In this document: piece after piece, positions 26,734-35,430 of the stretch | Layout of the letters: each line of letters starts with the position of its first letter | Numbering within the stretch: position 1 is the first letter of the stretch | Made by a program: the position numbers and the translations under genes | NCBI GenBank assembly: GCA_963204785.1 | Contig: CAUJHG010000061.1 | Span: 1-37,380, forward strand | Direction: 5' to 3' | Source: Pseudomonadota bacterium | GTDB lineage: Bacteria; Pseudomonadota; Gammaproteobacteria; Burkholderiales; Burkholderiaceae_E | DNA length: 37,380 bases | Notes under the pieces: generated by a model | What the model was told of the DNA's origin: nothing | Seen by the model: only the letters and a program-made list of their open reading frames with translations | Databases searched by the model: none

Positions 26734-29139
26734 ATGAAGTTTCCCGAGAGCTGGCTTCGCAGCTTCTGCAACCCCGACTGGACCACCGAGCAACTGTCCG
26801 AGCGGCTGACGATGGCAGGGCTGGAAGTGGAGGAGGTGACTGCGGCAGCGCCGCCGTTCACCGGCGTCGTCGTGGGGCAGGTGCTGTCAGTCGCGCCGCA
26901 CCCGAACGCCGACCGCCTCAGGGTCTGCGAGGTCGACACGGGCTCCGGCGTGCACACCATCGTCTGCGGCGCGCCGAACGTCGCTGCGGGAATGCGCGTG
27001 CCGTGCGCGCTGCCCGGCGCGGTGCTGCCCGGGGGCTTCGAGATCCGCCCGGTCGAGATGCGCGGCGTGCAGAGCGGCGGCATGCTGTGCTCGGCGCGGG
27101 AACTGGGGCTCTCGGACGATCACTCCGGGCTCCTGGGGCTTTCCCCGGAGGCGCCCGTGGGCAAGGATGTCCGTGCCTGGCTGCAACTCGACGACCAGGT
27201 CTTCCTGCTCAAGCTGACCCCGAACCTCGCGCACTGCTTCGGCGTGCAGGGAATTGCGCGCGAAGTCGCTGCGCTCAGCGGCGCCGCGCTGTCGGTGCCG
27301 TCCTTTGCGCCGGTGGCGGTCACGCTCGCGGAGCGCCTGCCGGTCGAGGTGCAGGCGCCCGACCTCTGCGGCCGCTTCTGCGGCCGGGTGATCCGCGGCG
27401 TCGATGCGAAGGCGCCCACGCCCGAGTGGATGAAGCGCCGGCTCGAGCGTGCCGGCCAGCGCCCGATCTCGGCCCTGGTCGACATCTCCAACTACGTGAT
27501 GCTGGAACTGGGGCGGCCCACGCACGTCTTCGACCTGCACAGGATCGCTGGCGGCCTGCAGGTGCGCTGGGGGCGCGCGGGCGAGAAGCTCGCACTGCTC
27601 AACGGCCAGACCGTCGACCTGGACGGCGAGGTCGGCGTGATCGCCGACGCATCCGGGCAGGTCGAGAGCCTGGCCGGGATCATGGGCGGGGCCAGCACCG
27701 CTGTCTCGCTGGACACCACGGCGATCTACGTCGAGGCCGCATTCTGGTGGCCGCAGTCCATCGCAGGGCGGGCACGTCGCTACAACTTCTCGACCGACGC
27801 CGCCCAGCGTTTCGAGCGGGGCGTGGATCCTGCGACCACCGTGGATCACCTCGAATACCTGTCGCGGCTGATCCTCGAGATCTGCGGCGGACAGGCCGGC
27901 CCGGTCGACGACGTCGTCACCGGCCTGCCCGAGCGCAAACCGGTGTCGATGCGCATCGCGCGCGCGCGCAAGGTGATCGGTGTCGAGGTCTCCGAGGCCG
28001 AGATCGCCCAGACCTTCCAGCGCCTGCAGATGCCCGCGCGCCGCGAGGGTGACCACTTCGTGGTGACGCCTCCGTCCTACCGCTTCGACATCCAGATCGA
28101 GGAGGACCTGATCGAGGAGGTGGTGCGCCTGTGGGGCTACGAGCGGCTGCCGGTGCGCCCGCCGCGCGCCGCGTCGCCGATGCAGCCGCAGCCCGAGGGG
28201 CGGCGCAGCCGCTTCGCGGTCCGGCGCACGATCGCCGCACGCGACTACCAGGAGGTGATCGGCTACAGCTTCGTCTCCTCGGAACTCGACCGGATGCTCG
28301 GTGCGGCGGAGCCGATCCGCCTGCTCAACCCGATCGCGGCGCAGATGGACGTGATGCGTACCACGCTGTGGGGCGGGCTGGTCGACACGCTGCGTGCGAA
28401 CCTGAACCGGCGTGCATCGCGGGTCCGCTTGTTCGAGGCGGGCCGGGTCTTTGCTGCCGATCCCTCGGTGCAGCCCGGGCCGCTGTCGGTCAACGGCGTG
28501 CATCAGCCCGAGATGCTTGCCGGGCTTGCCTACGGCCCTGCTGCCGACGAGCAGTGGGGGCTGAACACGCGCCAGGTCGACTTCTTCGACGTCAAGGGAG
28601 ATCTCGAAGCGCTGTTCGGAAGCCGCGCTCCCGTCTTCGAGCCTGCGTCGCACCCGGCGCTGCATCCCGGGCGCAGCGCACGACTGGCGCTGGAGGGGCG
28701 GCCGGTGGGCTGGCTCGGGGCACTGCATCCTGCCGTCCAGCAGTCGCTCGACCTGGCGCAGGCGCCGATCCTCTTCGAAGTGGAGATGGACGCGCTGGTC
28801 CTGCGGGCGGTTCCGGTGTTCGAGCCGGTGTCGAAGTTTCCGCCGGTGGTGCGCGACCTTGCGCTGGTGCTGGACCAGTCGATCCCGGCGCGTCGCCTGC
28901 TCGACGAAGTGCTGGCAGCGGGCGCCGAACTGCCCTCCGGAAGCCTCCTCAGGAACGTCAGCCTGTTTGACGAATATCGCGGTAAGGGATTGGAAAATAA
29001 GGAGAAAAGCCTTGCCATCCGTCTGTGGATGCAAGATACTCAGCGCACCCTGAACGATGCCGAAGTCAACGACCTGATCGCCGCGATCGTCGACCGGGTG
29101 AGCCGCAGCCTCGGTGCACGGCTGCGCTCCGGCGGCTGA
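26734..29139 (+). CDS. pheT: Phenylalanyl-tRNA synthetase beta subunit
   Basis: Editing and tRNA-binding subunit of PheRS, 801 residues, standard length. Order: N-terminal [20 protein letters not shown], an EMAP-like tRNA-binding domain (about 39-150, [18 protein letters not shown]), the B3/B4 editing domain (about 210-380, with [20 protein letters not shown]), the B5 domain (about 400-475), the pseudo-catalytic core ([17 protein letters not shown]), and a C-terminal FDX-ACB domain (about 708-801, [18 protein letters not shown]). The ATG at 26734 follows GAGATCGAG. ihfA follows 14 bp later. Confidence 0.97.
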   Translation: MKFPESWLRSFCNPDWTTEQLSERLTMAGLEVEEVTAAAPPFTGVVVGQVLSVAPHPNADRLRVCEVDTGSGVHTIVCGAPNVAAGMRVPCALPGAVLPGGFEIRPVEMRGVQSGGMLCSARELGLSDDHSGLLGLSPEAPVGKDVRAWLQLDDQVFLLKLTPNLAHCFGVQGIAREVAALSGAALSVPSFAPVAVTLAERLPVEVQAPDLCGRFCGRVIRGVDAKAPTPEWMKRRLERAGQRPISALVDISNYVMLELGRPTHVFDLHRIAGGLQVRWGRAGEKLALLNGQTVDLDGEVGVIADASGQVESLAGIMGGASTAVSLDTTAIYVEAAFWWPQSIAGRARRYNFSTDAAQRFERGVDPATTVDHLEYLSRLILEICGGQAGPVDDVVTGLPERKPVSMRIARARKVIGVEVSEAEIAQTFQRLQMPARREGDHFVVTPPSYRFDIQIEEDLIEEVVRLWGYERLPVRPPRAASPMQPQPEGRRSRFAVRRTIAARDYQEVIGYSFVSSELDRMLGAAEPIRLLNPIAAQMDVMRTTLWGGLVDTLRANLNRRASRVRLFEAGRVFAADPSVQPGPLSVNGVHQPEMLAGLAYGPAADEQWGLNTRQVDFFDVKGDLEALFGSRAPVFEPASHPALHPGRSARLALEGRPVGWLGALHPAVQQSLDLAQAPILFEVEMDALVLRAVPVFEPVSKFPPVVRDLALVLDQSIPARRLLDEVLAAGAELPSGSLLRNVSLFDEYRGKGLENKEKSLAIRLWMQDTQRTLNDAEVNDLIAAIVDRVSRSLGARLRSGG

Positions 29140-29153
29140 CGCGCTCTCCGGAA

Positions 29154-29537
29154 ATGAACGTCGCTGGACAGCCCATGACCCTGGCGCCGCTGGATCCCGC
29201 CTCCGTCCGAGTCGCGCTCCCCGAAGCGCCGGGGGCTGGCGAACAGTTCACGCTCACCAAGGCCGAACTCGCCGAGATGCTCTTCGAACGGGTCGGGCTG
29301 AACAAGCGCGAGGCCAAGGACATGGTCGAGACCTTCTTCGACGAGATCCGCGGAGCGCTCGAGCGGGGAGAGTCGGTGAAGCTCTCGGGCTTCGGCAACT
29401 TCCAGTTGCGCGACAAGCCGCAACGTCCGGGACGCAATCCCAAGACCGGAGAGGAGATCCCGATCTCCGCACGTCGGGTCGTCACCTTCCACGCCAGCCA
29501 GAAACTGAAGAGCCAGATCGACGGCGAGGTGGTCTGA
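29154..29537 (+). CDS. ihfA: Integration host factor subunit alpha
   Basis: DNA-bending histone-like subunit that pairs with IhfB and assists replication, recombination and sigma-54 promoters. The conserved body begins [20 protein letters not shown] and continues through [20 protein letters not shown], with the intercalating proline arm in [14 protein letters not shown], and ends [15 protein letters not shown]. The ATG at 29154 gives 127 residues, about 27 more than E. coli IHF-alpha at the N-terminus; a second ATG at 29175 would remove seven of them. The location right after pheT is conserved in proteobacteria. Confidence 0.95.
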   Translation: MNVAGQPMTLAPLDPASVRVALPEAPGAGEQFTLTKAELAEMLFERVGLNKREAKDMVETFFDEIRGALERGESVKLSGFGNFQLRDKPQRPGRNPKTGEEIPISARRVVTFHASQKLKSQIDGEVV

Positions 29538-29595
29538 GCCGCGCCACGGCCCGGCGTCCTTGCGTCCGCACAAAACAGGAAGTCGTTCCGCACCC

Positions 29596-30072
29596 ATGCA
29601 GCCCAAACCCGACGCCAAGGTGGTTCTGCCCCCGATCCCGGCCAAGCGCTATTTCACGATCGGCGAGGTCAGCGAACTCTGCGGGGTGAAGCCCCACGTG
29701 CTGCGCTACTGGGAACAGGAATTCACCCAGTTGCGTCCGATGAAGCGGCGGGGCAATCGACGCTACTACCAGCACCACGAGGTGCTGCTGGTGCGGCGCA
29801 TCCGGGAACTGCTCTACGAGCAGGGGTTCACGATCAGCGGCGCGCGCAACCGGCTCGCGGAGGCCCATGGCAAGGGCCGGGAACAGGCGCCGGATGAGCC
29901 GGTACCGATCACCTACGAGGTCACCGAGGCCGAACTCGAGGAGATGCGCGGGGTGCTCGCGGAGGCGCTCGAACTGCTGGGCGACCCCGGCGGCGATGCG
30001 GCGAACGATTCCGGCCAGGCAGCCTCGCATGCCGAGGATGCCGACGACGGGGATGACGACGAACGCTCCTGA
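29596..30072 (+). CDS. MerR-family transcriptional regulator
   Basis: The 158-residue protein has a MerR winged helix-turn-helix at about 16-85: [20 protein letters not shown], then [20 protein letters not shown] and [20 protein letters not shown]. The C-terminal part is a short helix ([20 protein letters not shown]) and an acidic tail ending [11 protein letters not shown], with no metal-binding cysteines. This matches the small MerR regulators often found directly after ihfA in betaproteobacteria, whose target is unknown to me. The ATG at 29596 is preferred over an in-frame GTG/ATG farther upstream because the protein then starts near the fold. Confidence 0.9.
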   Translation: MQPKPDAKVVLPPIPAKRYFTIGEVSELCGVKPHVLRYWEQEFTQLRPMKRRGNRRYYQHHEVLLVRRIRELLYEQGFTISGARNRLAEAHGKGREQAPDEPVPITYEVTEAELEEMRGVLAEALELLGDPGGDAANDSGQAASHAEDADDGDDDERS

Positions 30073-30093
30073 TGGGCGCCGGCAGGCATCGGG

Positions 30094-30122
30094 TGCAGAG
30101 CCTGGCTGAAAACTGATATACT
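30094..30122 (+). promoter_or_regulatory. tRNA-Pro promoter (extended -10)
   Basis: TGATATACT at 30114-30122 is a strong extended -10, with hexamer TATACT, 10 bp before the tRNA. The -35 region near 30094-30099 is weak. Confidence 0.55.
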
Positions 30123-30129
30123 TCAAAGC

Positions 30130-30208
<79 letters not shown>

Positions 30209-30216
30209 ATGAAATC

Positions 30217-30251
30217 AACGGGTTGGCTCTCACGAGGAGCCAACCCGTTTT
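30217..30251 (+). terminator. Rho-independent terminator of tRNA-Pro, shared with the otsB 3' end
   Basis: A 13-bp stem (30217-30229 with 30237-30249) around TCACGAG ends in four T. The loop and 3' arm form the last codons of otsB on the other strand, so the same hairpin may stop both convergent transcripts. Confidence 0.9.
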
Positions 30252-31054
30252 GCGTTCCCGGCCCGGGTGGCAAACGCCGGGCGATCCGGGCGTCGCGAGA
30301 TCTCCAGGACGAGCCGCAGGAAGCCTGCCACCTCGGACTGGTCGTCCAGCGCGTACATGGCCGCCGACGGCGGGCCTTCGCGGCCGACGCGGACCGTCAG
30401 CCAGCCAGCCCCGGCACGCTCGAACACCGCTTCGTCGTTGACGTCGTCGCCCAGGTACAGCGCGCGATCGGCGCCGAAGTGCCGCACCAGCGCGTGCACC
30501 GCATCGGCCTTGTCGGGCGCATCCTGCGCGACCACGTTCAGCACGCACTTGCCGCCGAAACTGCGCAACCCGAGGGGAAGGTCGAGCACGAGCGACTCGG
30601 CCAGCCTGCGCGCCGCTTCCCGATCGGGAGCACGGCGGTAGTGCAGTGCGAGCGAATGCCGCTTGTCCTCGACGCTGAGGCCGGCCGCGCGCCACGCGTC
30701 GGCGCTTTCGCGCAGTCGGTCGCGCATCGCGTCCAGCGGCCCGGCGCTGTCCGAGGGCAGGGCCGCTGCGGGGTTCTCCGCACCGTGGCTGCCGATGATC
30801 CGGTCGGGCCGGAAGCCCAGGCGGCCTTCCAGGTCGGCCACGGATCTGCCAGTGACGATCGCCACGGGGAGCCGTGCGGCCAGCCTGGCAAGGATGTCCG
30901 AGAGCGCCGGATCGACGCGCGCGCGATCCGGGTCTTCCACGATGGGCGCCAGGGTGCCGTCGAAGTCGAAGGCAAGCAGCGGCCGCGCGCGCAGCACGTC
31001 CTCGAGTGCCTGCACGCCGTTGGCGCTGAGGGCGTGCTCGATCGGCTCAGCCAT
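30230..31054 (-). CDS. otsB: Trehalose-6-phosphate phosphatase
   Basis: HAD-superfamily phosphatase that removes phosphate from trehalose 6-phosphate to give trehalose, an osmoprotectant. The 274-residue product has HAD motif I LLAFDFDGTLAPI (nucleophile Asp30, acid/base Asp32), motif II IVTGRSVADL, the substrate-facing GSHGAE segment, the motif III region with APDKADAV, and motif IV LGDDVNDEAVF. The ATG at 31054 lies inside the last codons of otsA (8-bp overlap), so translation is probably coupled. The last codons are embedded in the tRNA-Pro terminator hairpin. Confidence 0.95.
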   Translation of the reverse strand: MAEPIEHALSANGVQALEDVLRARPLLAFDFDGTLAPIVEDPDRARVDPALSDILARLAARLPVAIVTGRSVADLEGRLGFRPDRIIGSHGAENPAAALPSDSAGPLDAMRDRLRESADAWRAAGLSVEDKRHSLALHYRRAPDREAARRLAESLVLDLPLGLRSFGGKCVLNVVAQDAPDKADAVHALVRHFGADRALYLGDDVNDEAVFERAGAGWLTVRVGREGPPSAAMYALDDQSEVAGFLRLVLEISRRPDRPAFATRAGNAKRVGSS

Positions 31055-33281
31055 GGCTCATGCCCTCGACGCGCTGCGCGATCCGTTCACGCAGCCTGAC
31101 CCGTGCGGCATCGCCGAGCATCCGGCCGGCCCAGCGAAAGACGTTGAACTCGTGCACCGTGCTGCGCAGGCTGGCCATGCGTTCGCGCTGCTCCTGCGGT
31201 GGCATCGTGATCGCCCGGTGCAGGGCATCGGCAGTCTCCTCGACGTGGTAGGGGTTGACGATCAGCGCTTCGGTCATCTCGCGCGCCGCGCCGGCGAAGC
31301 GGCTGAGCACCAGCACTCCCTGCTCGTCGTCGCGCGTGGCAACGAACTCCTTGCTCACGAGGTTCATTCCGTCGTGCAGGCTGGTGACCACGCAGGCGTC
31401 GGCTGCACGGTACAGCTCGAGTAGCGCCGCATGGTCATGGTGTTCGGCGACCAGGTGCACCGGTGCATGGCCGGGCCCGCCGAAGCGTGCGTTGATCCGT
31501 TCGGCGAGATCCGAAATCCGGCGCTGGAAGGCGCGGTACTCGTCCAGCGCCGAGCGGGTCGGCGCTGCGATCTGCACCAGGCTGAAGCGGCCGCGCAGCT
31601 CCGGATGCTTCTCCAGCATCCGTTCGACCGCGTACAGACGCTCGAGAATGCCCTTGGTGTAGTCGAAGCGATCGACGCCGACCGCGATCAGCGCGTCGGG
31701 CCCCAGCCCGAAATGCTCCCGGACGCGGTCACGGCAGACGGGCACCGGCGGCCAGGCTGCGGCGGCCTGCTCCGAGGGCCAGTCGATCGAGATCGGGTAG
31801 TTCTCGATCAGGGTCTCCTTGCCCTCGTGGAAGATCGTGTCGTGCTCGGGCTCGATACGGGCTTCGAGCTGGCGGTCGACGGTCTCCATGAAGTTGCGGC
31901 AGTGGTGACGCGTGTGGAAGCCGAGGATCGTGCTGCCGAGCATTCCGCGCAGGAGTTCCGGCGCCCATGGGCAGATGCCGAAGAACTCGGGGTTGGGCCA
32001 GGGGATGTGCCAGAAGGTGATGATCGTTGCCGCGGGCAGTCGTTCGCGCAGCATCGCGGGGAGCAGGGCGAAGTGATAGTCCTGCACCAGGACGATCGGA
32101 TCCTCGCTGCGGGCCTCGGCCGCCACGGCGTCGGCGAAGCGCTGGTTGACCGCGCGATAGCTGTCCCAGTCCGACTGGCGGAACACGGGGCGCACGTGCG
32201 CCACGTGGCACAAGGGCCAGAGCCCTTCGTTTGCGAAGCCGTAGTAGTAGCCGCGCTCCTCCTCCTCGGTGAGCCAGATCCGGCGCAAGGTGTAGTCGCC
32301 GCTCTCCGGGGGGACGCGGACGCGATCGCCGGAATCGACCGCGTCACGGTCGCCGCTGCCGCTGCCGTGCGCGACCCAGGTTCCGGCGCAGGCGCGCATC
32401 ACGGGCTCGACCGCGGTGACCAGGCCGCTGGCAGGGCGCTTCACTTCGAGCCCGCCGGCGCCGTGTTCGTGGATGTAGGGCTCGCGGTTCGAGACGACGA
32501 TCACCTCCTGGCCGCTCAGTTCGGTGCCCAGCAACTGTCGCAGTCGTGGGGCGTCCCACGGACCTTCCGGGCCGCGCGCGCGCCGGTACTCGTCCTCGAG
32601 CCTGCGCAGCCGCGAGCGCAGCTCGGCCGCCAGCGGCGCCAGTTCAGGGGCCGGGGCCGCGAGCGGACGGACCAGCCCCTCGCCGCGCAGCAGCGCGCGT
32701 GCACCGGCAACCCAGCCTCGCCAGCTCAGCTGCGCGACGATCATCGTGATCAGCGCCATCGAGGCGCCCATCGCCACGATCAGGTAGAGCAGGTAGCGAC
32801 GTGTGTCCTGGCTGCGATGCTCGACGAAGCTGAAGTCGTGCACCAGCACCAGATCCGCGCTGTGCGAACCGCCGATCACGAGCGGCTGGGTGCGCAGGTG
32901 CACCGGGCCCCCATCCGTGCGGTGCAGCGCAGACAGCTCGCTTCCCGCCGGCGCCGCGGCGCGGCAGCCCAGTTCCGAAGGAAAGGCCGAGCTCGCCTGC
33001 AGCAGCCTGCCGTCGGGCGCGCACAGGCCGAGCGCGAGCAGGCGCTCGTCGCGCACCGTGCGCTCGAGCAGGGCCTGCACGCGTGGCGATGCGCCCTCGG
33101 CAAGCGCCTGGGTGAGCGGATCGGCGAGGGCGTTGGCGATCAGACGGCCGCGGATGTCGAGATCACGCGAGAACCAGCGCTGGGTGAGCTGGTCGACCAG
33201 GGGAAGGCTCAGGTAGGCGGCAGCCACCAGGACGAGCGCAAGCGGAAGCAGGAATCGGAGTTGCAGCCTGAAGGTTTTCAT
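31047..33281 (-). CDS. otsA: Membrane-anchored trehalose-6-phosphate synthase (GT20) with N-terminal sensor-like module
   Basis: Transfers glucose from UDP-glucose to glucose 6-phosphate. The ATG at 33281 (GAGGA just upstream) gives 744 residues against about 470 in E. coli OtsA. Residues 9-28 and 163-185 are membrane segments, and 29-162 are a predicted periplasmic region. Residues 186-257 form a charged helical linker (RSRLRRLEDEYRRARG), and GT20 starts at about 258 with EVIVVSNREPYIHEHGAGG. Catalytic landmarks are kept: VQDYHFALLP, FWHIPWPNPEFFG, VDRFDYTKGI (Arg and Lys), SLHDGMNLVSKEF (Asp and Glu). The otsB partner supports trehalose synthesis. Related GT20 enzymes make glucosylglycerol phosphate, a less likely alternative. 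Confidence 0.9.
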   Translation of the reverse strand: MKTFRLQLRFLLPLALVLVAAAYLSLPLVDQLTQRWFSRDLDIRGRLIANALADPLTQALAEGASPRVQALLERTVRDERLLALGLCAPDGRLLQASSAFPSELGCRAAAPAGSELSALHRTDGGPVHLRTQPLVIGGSHSADLVLVHDFSFVEHRSQDTRRYLLYLIVAMGASMALITMIVAQLSWRGWVAGARALLRGEGLVRPLAAPAPELAPLAAELRSRLRRLEDEYRRARGPEGPWDAPRLRQLLGTELSGQEVIVVSNREPYIHEHGAGGLEVKRPASGLVTAVEPVMRACAGTWVAHGSGSGDRDAVDSGDRVRVPPESGDYTLRRIWLTEEEERGYYYGFANEGLWPLCHVAHVRPVFRQSDWDSYRAVNQRFADAVAAEARSEDPIVLVQDYHFALLPAMLRERLPAATIITFWHIPWPNPEFFGICPWAPELLRGMLGSTILGFHTRHHCRNFMETVDRQLEARIEPEHDTIFHEGKETLIENYPISIDWPSEQAAAAWPPVPVCRDRVREHFGLGPDALIAVGVDRFDYTKGILERLYAVERMLEKHPELRGRFSLVQIAAPTRSALDEYRAFQRRISDLAERINARFGGPGHAPVHLVAEHHDHAALLELYRAADACVVTSLHDGMNLVSKEFVATRDDEQGVLVLSRFAGAAREMTEALIVNPYHVEETADALHRAITMPPQEQRERMASLRSTVHEFNVFRWAGRMLGDAARVRLRERIAQRVEGMSHG

Positions 33282-33382
33282 CGGTCCTCGGGGAGCCGCG
33301 CTGGTCGCGCCTGCTCGGGGCGCGGGAGCTGGGGCTCGTCCGGTCGCTGCGATGGTGGCGCGGCGCGCCTGGCGACCAGTGA

Positions 33383-33412
33383 AGTAAACTCGGTCGGAAC
33401 GATCCGACACAA
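33383..33412 (-). promoter_or_regulatory. Predicted otsA promoter
   Basis: On the minus strand, TTGTGT (33412-33407) and TTTACT (33388-33383) are 18 bp apart. Transcription would start near 33376, about 95 nt before otsA. One palindrome fills the spacer and the other lies just upstream of the -35. Confidence 0.4.
33391..33408. promoter_or_regulatory. Operator-like palindrome 1 (GTCGGA-N4-TCCGAC)
   Basis: CGGTCGGAACGATCCGAC contains perfect 6-bp half-sites separated by ACGA. It sits between the -10 and -35 of the predicted otsA promoter, a position suited to repression. The cognate regulator is not in the window. Confidence 0.65.
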
Positions 33413-33430
33413 CGGTCGGAGTGATCCGAC
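33413..33430. promoter_or_regulatory. Operator-like palindrome 2 (GTCGGA-N4-TCCGAC)
   Basis: CGGTCGGAGTGATCCGAC is identical to palindrome 1 in 16 of 18 positions, differing only in the centre. The centres are 22 bp apart, two helical turns, so two dimers could bind on one face of the DNA. Confidence 0.65.
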
Positions 33431-33515
33431 CCGATGACAGCCGGTCCCGGCCGGCTGCGCCCAGTATAGCCCCGACCCCGTCCGGGCTCCCAGAGCAGGT
33501 TCCGGAGCGTGCGCG

Positions 33516-35384
33516 ATGGCGCCGCGTTCCGCGCTGCCAGCCCCATCCGAGGACCCGATGACCCGCAAGGCCGCCGCCGACCACGGACTCACCGACGCCG
33601 CGAACCTGGATCTCGCGCTGGTCGGCAACTGCACGTTCGCCGCGCTGATCGATCGCTTCGCCCGCGTGGTCTGGTGCTGCATGCCCAGGTTCGACGGAGA
33701 CCCGGTGTTCCACGCGCTGCTCGATTCGGGCAATGGCCTGGGCCGCGACGGCAGCTTCGGCGTCGAGCTGGAGAACCTGGCCCGTTCCGAGCAGGCCTAC
33801 GATCACGGCACTGCGGTGCTGCGCACGCGTCTGTACGATGCCGATGGCAACGGCGTCGAGGTGACCGACTTCGCGCCGCGCTTCTTCGTGCGCGACCGCA
33901 TCTTCCGGCCTGCGCAGCTGGTGCGCCGCGTGCGCCCGCTCAACGGACGGGTGCGCGTGCGTTTCGTGGTGCGCCCCCGCGTCGACTGGGGATCGCGGAC
34001 CCCGGAGTCCGCGCGCGGCAGCAATCACATCCGCTTCGCGGCGGCCTGGGGCGGCCTGCGCCTGACCACCAATGCGCCGCTGACCTACGTGATCGACGAA
34101 ACCTGGTTCTCGCTCGGCGGCCCGGTAAGCTTCCTGCTGGGTCCGGATGAAACCCTCTCGGGCGGCATCGAGGAGACGGCGAGCGAGTTCGAGGTATACA
34201 CCGGCGCCCACTGGCGACAGTGGACGCGGCGCCTGGGGCTTCCCTACGAATGGCAGGACGCGGTGATCCGGGCGGCGATCACCCTGAAGCTGTGCCAGTT
34301 CGAGGAGACCGGCGCGATCGTCGCGGCCGTGACCACGAGCATCCCCGAGGCGCCCGGCAGCCAGCGCAACTGGGACTATCGCTACTGCTGGCTGCGCGAC
34401 GCCTTCTTCGTGGTGCGCGCGCTCAACGGACTGTCCGAGGTGAGCACGATGGAGAGCTACATGCACTGGCTCTTCAACGTCATCCGCGGCGCCCAGGACG
34501 GTCACGTCCAGCCGCTCTACGGAATCGGCCTCGAGCGCGAGCTCACCGAATCCATCGTGCCCGGGGTCTCCGGCTATCGCGGCATGGGGCCGGTGCGCGT
34601 CGGCAACCAGGCCTGGGAGCATTCGCAGCACGACGTCTACGGCAACATCGTGCTGGGTGCGGCGCAGGCCTTCCATGATCGCAGGCTCTTTCGCCGCGCC
34701 GACGTGCAGGATTTCGCGGCGCTGGAGGCGGTCGGCGATTGCGCCTGGCGTCTTCACGATCAGCCGGACGCGGGAATGTGGGAGCTGCGAACCCGTGCCG
34801 CGGTGCATACCTCGTCGGCCCTGATGTGCTGGGCGGCCTGCGATCGCCTGGCCAAGATCGCCGTTGCGCTCGGGCTGCGTGCGCGTGCGGCCGAGTGGTC
34901 CGCGCGGGCGCGCCTGATCCGTGCGCGCATCCTGGAGGCCGCCTGGAGCCGCAAGCGTGGCGCCTTTGCGCAGACCTTCCGTGGCGACGACCTCGACGCG
35001 AGCGTGCTGCTGATGGCCGAGGTCGGCTTCATCGACCCGCGCGACCCGCGCTTCGTGGGCACCGTCGATGCGCTCGAGGCAGCGCTGGGCGACGGGCCGT
35101 TCATGCGGCGCTACGAGGTGCCCGACGACTTCGGGCGCCCCGAGACTGCGTTCAACGTCTGCGCGTTCTGGCGCATCGACGCGCTCGCGCGCATCGGCCG
35201 CGCCCAGCAGGCGCGCGAGATCTTCGAGGCAATGCTCGCCAGCCGCAATCACGTCGGCCTGCTCTCCGAGGACATCGCCCCCGGCACCGGCGAGGCCTGG
35301 GGAAACTTCCCGCAGACCTACTCGATGGTCGGGATCGTCACCGGTGCCCTCAGGCTGTCCCAGCCTTGGGACGTGGTGGTTTGA
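33516..35384 (+). CDS. Glycoside hydrolase family 15 protein (candidate trehalase or glucoamylase-like)
   Basis: The 622-residue enzyme has an N-terminal beta-rich domain (about 20-250, with NCTFAALIDRFARVVWCCMP) and a C-terminal (alpha/alpha)6 barrel. Seen in the barrel: RNWDYRYCWLRDAFFVVRAL (about 284-303), GYRGMGPVRVGNQAWEHSQH, and GMWELR near 419 with the likely general acid. GTGEAWGNFPQTYSMVG near 590-606 holds the probable catalytic base. This architecture occurs in glucoamylases and in mycobacterial-type GH15 trehalases. Lying divergent to otsAB, trehalose cleavage is the likelier role (inference). The ATG at 33516 has GGAG 8 bp upstream; an ATG at 33558 is possible. No signal peptide is seen. 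Confidence 0.88.
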   Translation: MAPRSALPAPSEDPMTRKAAADHGLTDAANLDLALVGNCTFAALIDRFARVVWCCMPRFDGDPVFHALLDSGNGLGRDGSFGVELENLARSEQAYDHGTAVLRTRLYDADGNGVEVTDFAPRFFVRDRIFRPAQLVRRVRPLNGRVRVRFVVRPRVDWGSRTPESARGSNHIRFAAAWGGLRLTTNAPLTYVIDETWFSLGGPVSFLLGPDETLSGGIEETASEFEVYTGAHWRQWTRRLGLPYEWQDAVIRAAITLKLCQFEETGAIVAAVTTSIPEAPGSQRNWDYRYCWLRDAFFVVRALNGLSEVSTMESYMHWLFNVIRGAQDGHVQPLYGIGLERELTESIVPGVSGYRGMGPVRVGNQAWEHSQHDVYGNIVLGAAQAFHDRRLFRRADVQDFAALEAVGDCAWRLHDQPDAGMWELRTRAAVHTSSALMCWAACDRLAKIAVALGLRARAAEWSARARLIRARILEAAWSRKRGAFAQTFRGDDLDASVLLMAEVGFIDPRDPRFVGTVDALEAALGDGPFMRRYEVPDDFGRPETAFNVCAFWRIDALARIGRAQQAREIFEAMLASRNHVGLLSEDIAPGTGEAWGNFPQTYSMVGIVTGALRLSQPWDVVV

Positions 35385-35430
35385 AACCCGCGGCAGCCTG
35401 CCCGGTGCCGCAACGAAGAGGAGTCGATGG

